64,000 bases of DNA, from positions 9,206,657 to 9,270,656 of the forward strand of contig NC_040018.1 of NCBI RefSeq assembly GCF_000972845.2, in the 5' to 3' direction. Each line of letters starts with the position of its first letter. The stretch's first letter is position 1. Below the pieces are notes generated by a model. That model worked only from the letters and a program-made list of their open reading frames with translations. It searched no databases and was not told the DNA's origin. The position numbers were made by a program, and so were the translations under genes. This document shows positions 25,001 to 37,899 of the stretch, piece by piece. The stretch comes from Larimichthys crocea (taxonomy: Eukaryota > Chordata > Actinopteri > Sciaenidae).

Positions 25001-26865
25001 ATGGTGTGAGATGAAAGGCTGCTAAAATTCATCTGTGTTCCTTTTTTCTTGTCAAATCTCCCCATCATTTCCAAATCTGCTATCAAACTAATCAGTCTAA
25101 TCTTCACAGTTCTTCAGTTGCATTAGTAGCTGCAGTAGTATTTTGAACAGAGATACCAAAATCAAACTTTTAGTGCCTAGTTTAGTTTCCCATTCTGTAG
25201 TTCCTGAAAGTATCTCCAGTATTTGGTGGAAAGAGCTATAAGGTACTCTGACTACTGAAGTAGCATACAGACCTCATTGTCTGACATGTCACCCTTGCCG
25301 CGCATCACCTGTCAAGTCTGTATGCTTCATCTATCTAATTTGCATATTCTGATAAGATTAAAACGTGTGCAGATTTGAGATATTTAGAAAGCTTATTATT
25401 ACCGAGTGTGAATGCAAACGTTCACATCCAGATCTTCAGATACAGATCCAATGGTAATACTAGATGTTAATGGGGTCAAGATAACAAGTGCAAAACAGCA
25501 CGTTTTGTTTTGCTGTTTTGCTGTTTTCCAGTTAGCTTGTACGGCACAGCCCGGTAGAGATAAATTATCTGTATAAAATACAATACCTGATTTTTTAATT
25601 ACCATAGACACAACAGCAGTGATTTCAGATAAGATATTCAGTACATCGAAATATTGCTCATCTGCATGAAGCAGAAACATGTCAGAGAGAGATTAGGGAA
25701 GGTCCCGTCATACATCACGGCATCAGTCACTAACAATAATTACAGTCCTTAAAGGAATTTCACTGTAGACTATTTGACTGTGACTATTTTAAACTGATAA
25801 TTTAGAGATCGTAAAGATCAGTATTTAATACATGATTATGGAACTGATTATTTTCTAATCAGTGTGGTGAATCCTCTGTTTGATACAAACTGTATGTTTG
25901 CTATTGGTCTGCGTTGCCCTTTTGCTCCTCTGAACATCCCGGCTCTGTGTGGCTGGCCATGGACGCAGCATTACAGACAGCTCAGCAGCCAAGCAGCCGG
26001 GCAGAGAGAGCGGGAGCCTTTATTGATATGCTAATGCTGTCGTTCATTAGCTGTGTTTAATTAGCGAGTGTGCTGCTGTGGGCTTCTTACTAACTGCAGC
26101 CACCAAGAGAGAAAGTGCCATCATGAAAATATGTTGATGAAGAGCCATGAGAGAGATGGGGTGCGAGAAGTTCGAGGAAAAGAAGACAAAGCATTATTGG
26201 AAAACCGGAAAGAGGGAGTGGGGAAAAAATTGCGAGAGAATGACAGTAGGGACTAAAAATGATTTTCTCTTATTCATCAGGTAACCCAATCACATCTGTT
26301 GCAGAGAGGCTTCATTATTTTGCAAATTAACCAGGGCCTACGTTATTTGATTATGGAAACCAGTGGCTATCGACCACATGCAATTAAAACACTGATGAGC
26401 CCAACTATAACCAGACAGGGGCTTAGTGATTGGTGCTTATTGATGAGGCTAGAAAGCACAGTCTGAAAGTTGGTTTGTATTTTTCACTGATTTATGACCT
26501 TTCCTTGCACTCTCTTGAGTTATTGACTAAATGTCCAGTCTTATCAACCAGTTTTTGTAAATGTAAATGAGTGCAAAGTAATGATAAAATGTGCCAGGTG
26601 CTACAAACATGGGACTGATGGTGTGGGATACCTGGGGGTAGTCCAGTGCTGCTGCTGGGTTTTTGTCCAGAACTGTAGTGTATCTCATTACTGAATGTGC
26701 AAGTCAAGACAGCTAATTTCACTTCCATTTTTGGTCCACAAGGGTTGAGTCTAACACCACTGCTTCACCACAACAAATCCCCAGAGGTTTGTCAGATTAG
26801 TCTGTGGTGACATTAAGGGAGACCTGGTGGGTGACGTCAGGATCAGGACAGCCAGGGGGAAGTTA
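25001..26865. other. Intergenic; possible conserved element at 25.9-26.1 kb
   Basis: No coding exon is seen. The stretch about 25935-26090 (tattgatatgctaatgctgt, gtttaattagcgag) mixes GC-rich and TAAT-rich sequence, as many vertebrate developmental enhancers do. Conservation cannot be judged here. Confidence 0.3.
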
Positions 26866-27600
26866 GTGGTGTATGTGTCAGGAGGGGAGGCCTGTCGCCT
26901 CCTGTAGTTAGACCAGGGCCTCTGTAGAGAGTGCCGTGTGGCCATCGCTCCCTGGGCAGCCGCCACAGTGCCCTCCGGATCGCCAGTCAGTCCCTGTCCT
27001 CGCCGTCCAGCGAAGCCGTTGCCCCGGGGAGTTGGACGGCGGCACAAGCGCAGACCCCGGGGGAGGGTCTCGCCAATCGGGCGAGCTAAGTGCACTTTAA
27101 CATTTTTATATGTATTTGTCATTTAGTGTTTGTGTGTATAGGTCGGCCTATTTTTTATATCTGATATCCGGTGGTAGGGTTTCCGGGGCGGAAGTGACGG
27201 GTTCGAGGGTGGGCAGTCTCATGGGTGCCAAACGCTGCAGGTTCGCCGTGTGTGGGGTGGTGTCTGAACTCTGCGTGCTGTGTTGAAGCGTGCCTTAAAA
27301 GCTAGTGACCCTAGCCTGATGTGTAGTGGGTTTTCATTCTGCGTGCTGTGTTTAAAGCGTGCCTTAGAAACTAGCGAAGCTAGCCTGATGTGTAGTGGGT
27401 TGTCACTGAGTTACATTAGAGGTGAACCTGCTGTTGTGACCCTCCAGAAAGAAGCCTGTGCCCCCGACCGGCATCTCCCTGTCTGATTGGAGCCCCCACA
27501 TGTTTTATGAACTTTGCTAATTATGAATAAAGGCTGTTATTTACTGTAAACCATCCTGTCTGTGTTTGTTCGGAGGTTCTGACGTCATCAGCATTTATAG
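26866..27600 (+). mobile_element. GC-rich LTR-like element with tandem duplication
   Basis: An island of CpG-rich DNA inside AT-rich flanks. It holds a two-copy tandem repeat of about 68 bp (units starting 27271 and 27339, each beginning CTGCGTGCTGTG). It also has a polyadenylation hexamer AATAAA at 27526-27531 followed by about 60 bp of U5-like sequence. Upstream duplication plus a late poly(A) signal fits an LTR U3-R-U5 order. I cannot fix the ends: no clean TG...CA pair with a duplication is visible. It might instead be another GC-rich repeat. Confidence 0.35.
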
Positions 27601-28490
27601 CTAAAGGTAAAACCCACATTTATTACATTAACCACCCCCCCCCCCCCCCACAGATGCCTGGTTAGAATTACTACTTGCATTACTACTAAGTTAACTGAGC
27701 TGAGCAGCCACAGGACATCAGAGGGAAAACCAGACGATATATTCTGTATAAAATATGATCCAGTTTCAACAAGATCACTGAAAGTTATAAAGTTGTGCCT
27801 TTGTACAGTAATCAGTGAGGCCAATGTGGCAGCCTTAAGAATCATTCAAAGACTGTCTAGAACAGAATCATTGAACTCATAAGAGAATCATCAAGAGAGA
27901 AACCTTTCCATTGAACCCAGAGTTAGTAGATGCCCCCGAGTGCATGAATATCAGAAAATGAAAAAAATCAAATATCATAAAGAATACCTCAAAAGTGACT
28001 TTTTTGTCTTTGCTGGCCCAGATGTGTGCATAGAGGTGTATACATGGCATATAAAACCAGACATATGTGACAAAAACACTTCAGTTTTTACTTCATGGGG
28101 ACTGCTTTGTCAGAATTACAAAATAAAAGCAAATGTGCAAGTCAGTCAATAATTGTACTTTTCCCATCATATCATGAATAACCATATACTGATTTCATGC
28201 TGACTGCGGTCCTTGTAGCTTTCAGCAAGGCACAGTAATATTGGTTATCTTGCTGAAGAGTGTGGATATGTGCAACCTGTTACCTGTAGCTCCTCATTAA
28301 CAGCTCACTTTGGCTCATCCTGACTGTTCCATTGCTGCCTGAAATACCTAAAAATTCTTGTCCCTGTCACTGTCAGTGACAAATCCAGTGTGTTTCCTGA
28401 GACAGCTTCACAATAAAAGCCAGAGTGTAATTTGCCAGCTGAATGCTTTTAATGTGGACTAATAAATGTTTGGTCTGCATTAGTAGTAGC
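27601..28490. other. Intergenic, no gene seen
   Basis: AT-rich flank with a poly-C run (about 27637-27649) next to the GC-rich element. No exon can be supported. Confidence 0.45.
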
Positions 28491-29001
28491 TTAAAGAGAT
28501 AGGTTAGGTTTATGAAGTGGGGTTGTATGAGGCACCTAAACATAGTCAGTAGATATCAGTCATCGCTACCAGCTTGGAAGGCTGACAGGAGTTTCTGCAC
28601 AGAAGTAGAGCAAAGCACTGCTGTCGACAGGTTCAGTAGAAAAATGTGTTTTAGTCTTATAAAAAAAAAAGGCAAACCTAAAAAGATCAATATGTATTTA
28701 ACTGCATTTGCCACATTCTCACTGCTTTACCTTGCTGTCATGCATAATGTATTATGCCACAGATTTGATGGCAAAGTAACACGAGAATATTTAGGAGAAC
28801 AGGTACAGCTTTTTTATGTGGCTAAAGTATTATTGAAAGGTTATTCTGCTGACCCTGTCCACAGCAGTGCTTTGCTCTACTTCTGTGCAGAGACTTCTGT
28901 CTGCTTTTCCAAACTGGGAGCACTTGACCTGTCAACTATACTGACTGTGGATAAGTACCTTTCACCACCCCATTTCAAAGAAAAATAAACTGTCCCTTTA
29001 A
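28491..29001. mobile_element. 511-bp MITE with long terminal inverted repeats
   Basis: The left end (from 28491, TTAAAGAGATAGGTTAGG) and the right end (to 29001, ...CTGTCCCTTTAA) are inverted repeats of each other for roughly 140 bp, with substitutions and small gaps. The best-preserved inner part matches across about 40 bp: CTGCACAGAAGTAGAGCAAA at 28596-28615 against its reverse complement near 28872-28891. The termini carry TTAA on both sides, as TTAA-targeting (piggyBac-type) elements do, although TTAA may also be part of the repeat. It has no transposase; the 158-codon frame inside is incidental. It resembles a MITE that I recall as abundant in teleosts. Confidence 0.75.
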
Positions 29002-32000
29002 TACAGCTCTGAAGGCTGTAGGGCAGTATACAGTAAGGGTAGATTACATGCTGCGTCGTTTCCTGTCATACCTCATGCATGTGAAGACCATTTAAATAGG
29101 ACTAATGGCTTGTTGAGAAATGCAAATCATAAATACATCAAAGACATGGTTTAATTTCATATTAATCTTAAGGTTTCTAACTTTAGAGGGGAACTACAGT
29201 TTGTTGCAACATAGGTAGGCCTCACCATCATTTCTATCAATGATACCAACGTGGTACTTACATCAATAAATAGCTCGGAACTGTAACATTAATAAAGATC
29301 CTGCAGGGCATGAAGCATGAGCATGTATCTGGAAGAGAAAACAAAGACATAGAGTAAAATTATTACCCCAACTGTCCTTTGAAAATGTCCGTTTTTCAAC
29401 TCTACCACTCCTACCTACTGTAATTGTGTGGATATAGGATTATAAGTGATATTATGGGTGTTTTTAAATAGTAAAGTGGATAAGATGATCTGGCTTAACT
29501 GCACTCATGTTTATTGATAGATGTTGACAGAAGTTCTGGTATGGCTGATGAAAATGTAGTCTGACAAACTGACCCGGAGATGTCCTTCCAAGGCCAACAT
29601 GTAACTCATAATTTCAAAGATTCTGTCAAATCCCCAATGTGTGAGTGAACACTGGACAGTTTATATTCTAAAATGTATGAATATTTGTGAGTTTGCTGTC
29701 ATGTCTTTCATCTCACTGTCACTTTTCACAGATTTACTTTCTCGTTGTATTGTTTTTCCCTTTGTCACACACTCTGTTGTATTGCGGACAAGCTTTGCGA
29801 GCATACAACATGTCACATACTGACAGGCTTTCCTCCGTCAAGCTTCTCTTTCTTCCTCCTCTTCCATCGCCACTCCTCCTCGAGGCCACTCGGTATGCAG
29901 ACGAGACGCTCTTGATGGTTTTTGCTGCGAGATATGAGGTATTCTGTGATTTCTGATTTGGCTTTCAGCAGCTTCAGACGAAGGAGCCGCCATTCTCCCT
30001 GAAGCCTGACAGCCATGTTAGGATATGATGAGAGCCACAAAATGCAGAGAAGGCCGACGGTTTTTTTCTGTCATCCTCTCAGACACCCAAACTCCAGACA
30101 TCCTTTTCATCTCCGGCAACCTTGCTTTGTTATTCTCTCCACTGATTCCTCCCATTCTCTCTCCCCCACGCCCTTCCTCTATTTTCAATAATATATACAT
30201 TTAAACATGAGATCTTCCTGATGCATTGTGAGGTCTCACAGTAGGCCACCTATCAGTGTGATAATCAAAACATGTCACTCCATGGCCTTGCTGCTCCATG
30301 ATTAGAATTGCATTTCATCATAAGTAAAACTAACACTCTTTATTTTCTTTCTCGCTTTCTCTTTACTCTCCCCTTTTCTCTGTCCGCTGTCAACCTGTCC
30401 TCATGCTGTGTCCACTTTTAAATAGATTTTTTTTTTTAAGAGGTTCATATGTATTTGATATGCATCACAGTGGCTCACGGTAACATTTGCAAGGTATTTA
30501 ATGTGACAGACAGAAGAAAAGAAAGAGAGGAAAGAAAAAAAAAGGAAGGGAAGAAATAAAGAAAGAAAGGAAGCAACAGTGTCAGAGACTGTGCCAAGAT
30601 GGTATTGGATATGAAGAGAAGCAATCCATAAAACATGTTTAATATTTTCTCGAGGCCACATTCATACCCAGATCTGTCAGATTATGCAATTGATAATATA
30701 TGAAACTGTATGATCTCAGTCTGATATCGAGGGTCTCTCAATATCAAATTGTCATGGGAATTCAAGCAGAAGCAGGATATTTAAGGACTCTGCAGATGAA
30801 ATGCCAATAACTGGTGTTTAATGTGTTTGTTTGGGGTGTAAAGATCATGGTATTATGAGATCATTTAACCATTATTTGCATTTGGCATGCTCCATGAGCA
30901 GCCATGTACCAAACAGTTCTTTTTTTCATGCACACTTTGAACTGTGAGAGTATGGTTTGTTTGCTGTAGCAGTGTGATGTACTGTATCTCCTCAATCACA
31001 TTCTCCATTTGAACTGCACCATCCAACTCCTTGACTGCTCATTATTGCTACTAACTTGGTAGTCTCTAATATCCTCCATGCATGCTCAGGACTTTGTCAC
31101 GAGTTTTCAGGACTGAATGTTCATAAATCTGATAATTATTTTCATGTTCTGCAAAACAGCTGGAACAGATGTGCTGATAGACTCTCCCAGTTCTGACAGT
31201 TGGTAATAATAATAGGCACAGATTAGATGGAGAGGCTACGTGTGTTCTACCTGTTCACTGATTTATACAGCGGACCTCTTCTACTTTATCATCATCTGCT
31301 CACTGTGATAACAAGCTTCGTGCCCCACATTCAAAAGTAGATGCTCTCACACCAATGCACACCAAAGTTTGATTATCAAAACCAGTATTGCATAGTGCTA
31401 AACAAAGAAAATAATAAAGTTGCAGATCTAGGAAAATAGTATGCCTATTCAAAATATGAAACTACAGAAATCTGATTACATGGGGTAAAGGGTAAACAAG
31501 AGATAACAGATACCAGAATAACACTAAGAAAATATTAAATGAAACAAAGTTTAATACTTAAATAAAATACAAAGTGCGAGACTCAAGGAGTGAAGTCAAA
31601 ACCTGACTGGAGCAACATGCAGGTGGACCAAGTGGCTCATGTTCAGGCTGGACTTGGTTAGGATGGAGGTACCGCACTATGTGTTGGCAGGATGGTAGTT
31701 ATATATTACTAAAATGTCTAAATTGAATCAATGGACCATAACATCTGCTAGGCCAAACCACAGCTAATCAACTCCATGATTCAAGTCAACACTCCCAGCT
31801 TTCCCATCGCTGGCTCAGCCAGCAGCAGCAGGGGACACCAATGAAGCCCATGGAACATTTTCTGTGCTGTCTTATAATGTGAGTCTACTGTTTACCACAA
31901 AATGTTGTTAACCCCCTCCCCCAACTGGACCCAACTAATCAGCAGGTTAATAGGAAAACCCCTGTGTGGGTGAGCAGGGCCTTCAATTACGTGACCTGTC

Positions 32001-32054
32001 ATCATTATTTAATACTGTAGCTGTAAGTATAACCAGAGTTTGATGTGGTTATTA
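29002..32054. other. Intergenic, no gene seen
   Basis: About 3 kb with no supported exon. A purine-rich low-complexity tract lies at 30505-30575. Confidence 0.45.
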
Positions 32055-32340
32055 CGAATGGTCTAAAGTAACTTTGTACTTTTACTCAAGTACTGTAATA
32101 TAATGTAGTAAAGGTTTATTAATCAATAAGGACCACATCAATATTACTAATCCACTAATATAATATAACACTACCAGGGGCCATTCTGGTGCATAATCAG
32201 TACTTTTACTTTTGACATACGCACATTTTCCTAATAAAAACCCTGCTATTGTAATACATTTTGCAAGACATTTACTTCACATTGGCTACTTTAACCTAAA
32301 CAGGAAGGTTCTGAATACCTCTTCCACCATTGGTGGTTAG
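32055..32340. repeat. Teleost DNA-repeat copy ('acttttactcaagtactg')
   Basis: Opens 'tgtacttttactcaagtact', continues with 'ggggccattctggtgcataa' and 'tcagtacttttacttttgac', and closes 'gaatacctcttccaccattg'. This is a very common teleost non-autonomous repeat that I recognise from memory. The middle is shortened and diverged and there is no coding capacity. Confidence 0.6.
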
Positions 32341-33889
32341 TTGTTTAACTTGCACTGAGCACCTGTCATCTTGATCATAGAGTAGTCTCTGGTAATACTG
32401 TGTTGAATTAAATTAGCCATATTAAAACAATGCAGGGGCCTGTATGGTGGGGGCATGTTATGTCCAATCCTAAAGTCCCCCTAAGGCCTAAGTCCTGAAC
32501 CCTCACAGGCTTAGCTTAGGTCACCTTGCCTGGACTGGCCTCATTCAAATGAATGAGAGGGTTTTGTTTTTTCCAGAGCTGATGTCAGTCCAAAGGCAGC
32601 TTTAGGCTTTAGTTGTATATTATAAAATTGACCTAACATATACTCAAGGCTTTTGAATATTTGACATTCATAATATTAATAATAATAACAACAATATATT
32701 GTCAGACTGTGGCGAATCAGTTGGTATGATACTCAATGATCTGGGGAAGAAATGTTGCCTAAATGATTGTAAAATCCATGAGTGATGAAGCGTGACTCTC
32801 TATCCATAAATTTACACTAGTAATATTTCCCTCAGGTCTTCATCAAAGACAAATTAAATGTATACTTTTTTTGCTCATAGACATATTTCACATATATCAC
32901 TGTCATTAAATTATACACATCAGATGATATTACTGCTCACCAGAACAAGAGAAGGGCTTTTAGAGTATGTAAAGTATGATAATAATCATGATAAATTGTG
33001 TCAGCAGGTCCAGGCTTCACATGTTGCATCCACACTTTATGTGGTATCATTATTCATCACTGAACAAAGAGCCCTTTTCTCCAGTTTTATGCTTGCTCTC
33101 ATTGGGTGTTCTGTCAGTTAAAGGGACATCTTTGATCTTCAAAGAGACAAAATGAACATCATACATGCATATTGCACTTCACTTACCATGTCTAGAACAA
33201 TGAGGTGCGTGAGAAATAGACAGAAGGCGAGGCAAGGTTATTTAGCCTACCGTATATTCATATTTCACTCACTGTGCTTTTCATACTGCAAAATCAAAAC
33301 ACAAGAAAATAATGTGGACAGATGCAGAATAGAAGGAAGAAATAAAAAAATAAACACAAAGTTTAAGAAACTGTTGCAGTAAATATAAAATCTTTCTGAT
33401 TTAAAAGTGGCTCCAGTCAGAGTGTCATACAGAAGTTTGTTACAAACGTGTGCAACTTGACGCTCATTCACAGTGTTTTATCTTAGACGCCAGTGTGTGA
33501 TGACCGAGGGGGTTCATATTGTAAAAGCAACTATGAGATGTATTTTTGCCCTTAACCAGTGAGTAAATGAGCTGCACTATTTTTAAATCAGTTCAGCGAC
33601 ACAATAAAAGCACGACTGGAGGGTTCTGTTTGGCTTTCATGAGCTGTAGCTGTCTGACAGGATTTTTGGGTAGACCTGATAAACAGTCTAACTTTCTGGA
33701 GATAAAGGCGTGAATATGATTTTAAGAACTTATTCAGGCATGAATCCAAAGTTGTACCACATTTTGAAAGGATAAAGGTAGTGTTATTACCATCATTAAA
33801 TTCTATGAGAAGACCTAAACCAACATTACATTTTCTCCTATTGTCTGTCTGTGGCAAGAGGAAGTCTCAGATAAGATAAGATGGAGTCT
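32341..33889. other. Intergenic, no gene seen
   Basis: AT-rich DNA with no supported exon on either strand. Confidence 0.45.
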
Positions 33890-34440
33890 AGGGTACAGTG
33901 TTCATTTTAGGACATCCTCAGATGTCAGACTCGGGTGACAGAGCTGGCCCTCTTGACCAGTTTGAGTCTTTTTCTGTCTCTGTGCTTCCTCCTCCTGAGC
34001 AGACGACTGCATAGAATAATGCAGATGCCACTTCAGTGTCATAGAAGGTTTTTATCAGAGTCCTGCACACTCCAAAGGACCTCAGTGTCTTCAGTAAGTG
34101 GAGATGACTTTGATCCTTCTTGTACAGGACGTCTGTGTTCGACCAGTCCAGTTTGTTTTCGAGGTGCACATCTAGGTATCTTTATGCTCCCACCATCTCC
34201 ATATCCACTCCCTGGATGTTCACCAGTGTGGTCTGAAGCGTCTTCATCTGAACGTTGATCGCCATCTTCTTAGTCTTGCTGGCATTGATGTGAAGGTTGA
34301 GATTGCACCAGTCAACGAAGTCTGTGATGATCCCTTGTGCTCATTTCCTTCTGATACATGCCATGCAGTCATGAAGCCCCACATACTATGGTCTGTTGGT
34401 GAGGTAGTTGGCAGTCCATGCAGCAATGTGGCAGTCATCT
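33890..34440 (-). pseudogene. Decayed LINE ORF2 fragment, antisense
   Basis: The minus-strand frame 33918-34169 reads LENKLDWSNTDVLYKKDQ, then LHLLKTLRSFGVCRTLIKTF and FYDTEVASALFYAVVC. This is the classic fish LINE ORF2 block after the catalytic core ('Y LGVHL..KLDW...T..LYKKGQSRL.LLR.LRSF.VCR.LL..FY...VASA.FY.VVCWG'). Just upstream on the minus strand (about 34250-34320), a second frame encodes VDWCNLNLHINASKTKKMAI, the preceding 'NASKTKE' block. The two lie in different frames, so the copy is frameshifted and dead. Confidence 0.75.
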
Positions 34441-35675
34441 CCAGCCCCTTTTAGCTCCCCCCTTAGCAGTAATGGCTGTATTGTATCAAAAGCAATGAAA
34501 AGCAAAACAAACAAACAAAAAAAAGTTTTCTCCAGATTTGGGCTCACCAGATGTTTACGGTGATTTTGTGGCCTTGCTACGCTACCACAGGTAAAACTCC
34601 TACATTCAAAACATTTCTTAAATTGATGTAAGTTAAACAGCTAAATTCATTTAAAATAGCAAATCTAAAAGTATTCATTTTGCAGATAAATGATCACTGT
34701 AATGTGTATTAATGTGTATGTTGCATTGTACTGCTGTAGGTGTTTAAGGTTGAGCTCATTTGAACTAATTTATATACTGCTGAATAGCCTCACTGTCCCG
34801 TGACAACTACATATCTCTAAAAAGTCAACTTTTCATGAACTCAGAAAAACAGCTGAGCTTTCTGCTTTTCTGGCAAAGCATTTTTCAGCTAATCCAAGGT
34901 TTATTTTGATAATTTTTTTAGATGTTTATCATAAGAAGTCTGAGAATCGTGAACAGGAATGGTATAAAAAATTGCAATCTGAAAAACAGCATCTAAAGCT
35001 GTCAGACAAGTGGAGTGGAGTAAAAAACCCATTTGCCTCTGAGATATAGTACAGTAAAAGTAGAAAGTCATAAAGTTTGAGAATAAGCTTTCAGAATAAT
35101 TGGTCATATAATGAAGACATTATGTCACACAGTAAAAGAGTGTGGCTCTTTTGTGTCTTTTTTCCTTTTTCTTGTTTGTTCTAGTTTTTGGATGATAATG
35201 AAGTCATAGCACGTCACACTTGTTGAACCTCTTCATCTGCTGTTAATTTTTGAATGCTGAGCCACTTATTTCCCTTTCTTATATGACGATTACATTTATA
35301 CATTTAAGTGTCGGCAGCATATTCACAGAAATATGTTGAATTAAAGGGTTCTCTGCCCTTGCCACTCATTCTATGGCTACAGAGTTTGCTTCAAACGGAC
35401 ACAGAAAGGAAGAGTGAAGAGAAACATTCACATATGTTTGAATGGCTCACTGCAGAGAAAAAATGTTATAATAGTAATAATAAAATGAACTTGCAGCATT
35501 ATTGAAAAGCAGAGTCTACTTTTCTGTTAATAAACCAACACATTGAGTCTTTTCAGTATATGTCACTCTGCAGCTAGCTAATACTAAACCACGCCATTTA
35601 ATTAGAGTTTTAACATGAGAAGGACAGAGCAGCAGAGACACACTCCCACTCACTTCTCTACGATTTCAGCCGAGT

Positions 35676-35676
<1 letters not shown>

Positions 35677-35736
<60 letters not shown>

Positions 35737-35738
35737 CA
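35677..35738. repeat. (CA)n microsatellite
   Basis: About 50 bp of pure CA, with a slightly interrupted tail to 35738. Confidence 0.95.
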
Positions 35739-36576
35739 ACACACGCAAGCAAGACAGTATAGTGTATTACATCAGGCTTACAGTCTCAAGCTGCTGTGAG
35801 TTTGAATGAAGCGTGTCTCCCTCAGATTAATTGTGGCCCACTTATTTTTAATTAAAGTTTCTTTGTGTGGTTCTATGCTGGTAACGTGGGAGTAGGTATT
35901 AAGTAAAAGAGGTCCGTCCTTGTTCTGTCAGTGTGGTTTAATCAAGTCAGGCTGACAAGAGTTGATGGCGGGCTGCGGCAGCAGCAGCTTTTGCTGTTTT
36001 TTTTGTTGAAAACTTGAATATAAATCTCGAGAAGCAGATATAGAATGAAAGATAATGAAAAATGTTTTGTCAGTTTTTATGGATTAAGTGCTACCCCGTG
36101 CCTCAGGAATTATTCTCTCAATTATTACTGAGGTCTTTACATTCACCCTTCTAATAATTGTGTTTACACATAAGCTCACAAAGTCACTTCATTTCAGGAA
36201 CTCAGGCATCCTGAGGACATCAGCTGACATGCTGGCTGGAGAAAGTGTAGCTATGACTGCCTGTCTCCTTCCTAAACAGCTCAGGTGTGTCTGACATATC
36301 TTGATGGAAATGGCCTGTCCGTATATAAGCGTGTAATATCACTGCCCCGTCTGGATGGTTTTTGCATGGGCAAGTTAAAGGTCTTGGGCGCCCCCTACCA
36401 GCACACAATACAGGACATCTAATTTCTTCTCTTTTACCTCATGGCCACCTACATGAATGATCTACAACTCTTCAGCATGGGCAGTGACCTGGAAAAAAGC
36501 TAATCATCTGAAGCTTTCACTTAGGAAAATCGTCATATCCACAAGGTGTGAGCAGGATTAATTTGGTCTAGTATTG

Positions 36577-36600
36577 CGTATGTATGTATGTATGTATGTA

Positions 36601-36637
<37 letters not shown>

Positions 36638-36638
36638 G
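36577..36638. repeat. Compound (GTAT)n(GTCT)n microsatellite
   Basis: About six GTAT units pass directly into about nine GTCT units. Confidence 0.95.
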
Positions 36639-37899
36639 ATGTAATTGTTTCTTGTTTTCTTTGTTTACACAGTTGCTCTTACGACGTTTGTATTCAGCAT
36701 CAATGTATTTAAATAAATCTCCTTTATTCAAGTATTTTCCTCAAAAAGCAGACCATGTGGGTGCCTAATCATTAAAGTCACAGACTTTTTTCAACAGCAC
36801 AGTGCTAATTTAGCAACAGTTGTTCGCAAGCTTCTTTCCTTTTGACCCGTTAGAGCAAAGTTATCTTTAAACCTCTTGGTTGGATGCTCGGGTAAATGTC
36901 TTTTAAAGTGACTAGAGTCATGTTTACTGACTTGTTTAATGTTAAGTATTAAGTCATCTGAGTCATTAAGTCTACACTGCAAACTAAACGTGAACAAGAC
37001 AGCCAGTCTCCATAAAACATATCAATTTATTAAGTTACTGAGCTGAAAACATCATGCCTACAAATTGACTTATCAACAGATTATTCCAGCTAAATTCTGT
37101 TATATTATTTCATCTGACCTACACTCAGTGAACTGCTGACCTGCGCGAGCTTCAGTGCTTTGAAGTGTGAAAGATAAATTGTTGAATCTTTTCTTTCAGG
37201 AATTAATGGAATTCCTTCAGCTGCTGTTCCCTTTAAAACCATAAGAAACTATCCAAAAAATGTGAGGGGGTTTGCAATGAGGATTTTACAGCAAATGTTT
37301 GAGAATAATTGGATAATTTATTTAATAATTTATTTAGTAAAATGAACTGAGCAAATACATAATTTGCTTTTTGTGCGAACAAATGGATGTTCGGCCTTTT
37401 CACTATTCATAAGGAAATTGTTTTTGTTAAATAATATTCTGAAAAGATGTCTGCAATATTATATTTTTGTATTCACACCCATTCATTTCCTCCTGTGGGT
37501 AAATTAACTAAAAAACATACACCAAATTATTATTTGATTAAAAAAAAAAAAGTGTGGTTGTTATTCACCTCATTTGTGGTCATCCCTGATCATAGTCATA
37601 TTGGGCCATATCTTTATTTACTGCTTCAATATTAACAACAGTTTAAACAAGTGACTTTTTATTTAAAGTATGATAACTTTACAGCTCTTCTGTTTATATC
37701 TAATATATTCCTTAACAACTATATCAAGGTATCAGTGTTTTGCTGTTGGTTTACTGACAACACTTAGCCTCTGTTCATTCACTTCTCTCTCTGTGTACAG
37801 TATCTATGAGCTGCGTGGGTTGGTTCAGGACCGTGACCTTGTTGTTTTTTTTCTTGATTAATAAAACCCACTTTACACAGCAATGCACAGTTTAAGTAC

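Larger units (their letters stand above)
34441..37899. other. Intergenic, no gene seen
   Basis: No supported exon. It holds two microsatellites, listed separately. Confidence 0.45.

Noticed and set aside
26751..27122. 123-codon frame in a GC-rich block
   Set aside because: GC-rich sequence lacks stops by chance. No domain was recognised and the block looks like a repeat element.
26832..27587. TGACGTCA on both sides as an 8-bp target duplication
   Set aside because: The word is palindromic and a common CRE site, and the inner ends do not form inverted termini. It is kept only as a side note in the findings.
28512..28988. 158-codon open frame, one of the longest in the left part
   Set aside because: It lies wholly inside an inverted-repeat MITE and has no protein-family resemblance. 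Both of its ends are the transposon's terminal repeats.
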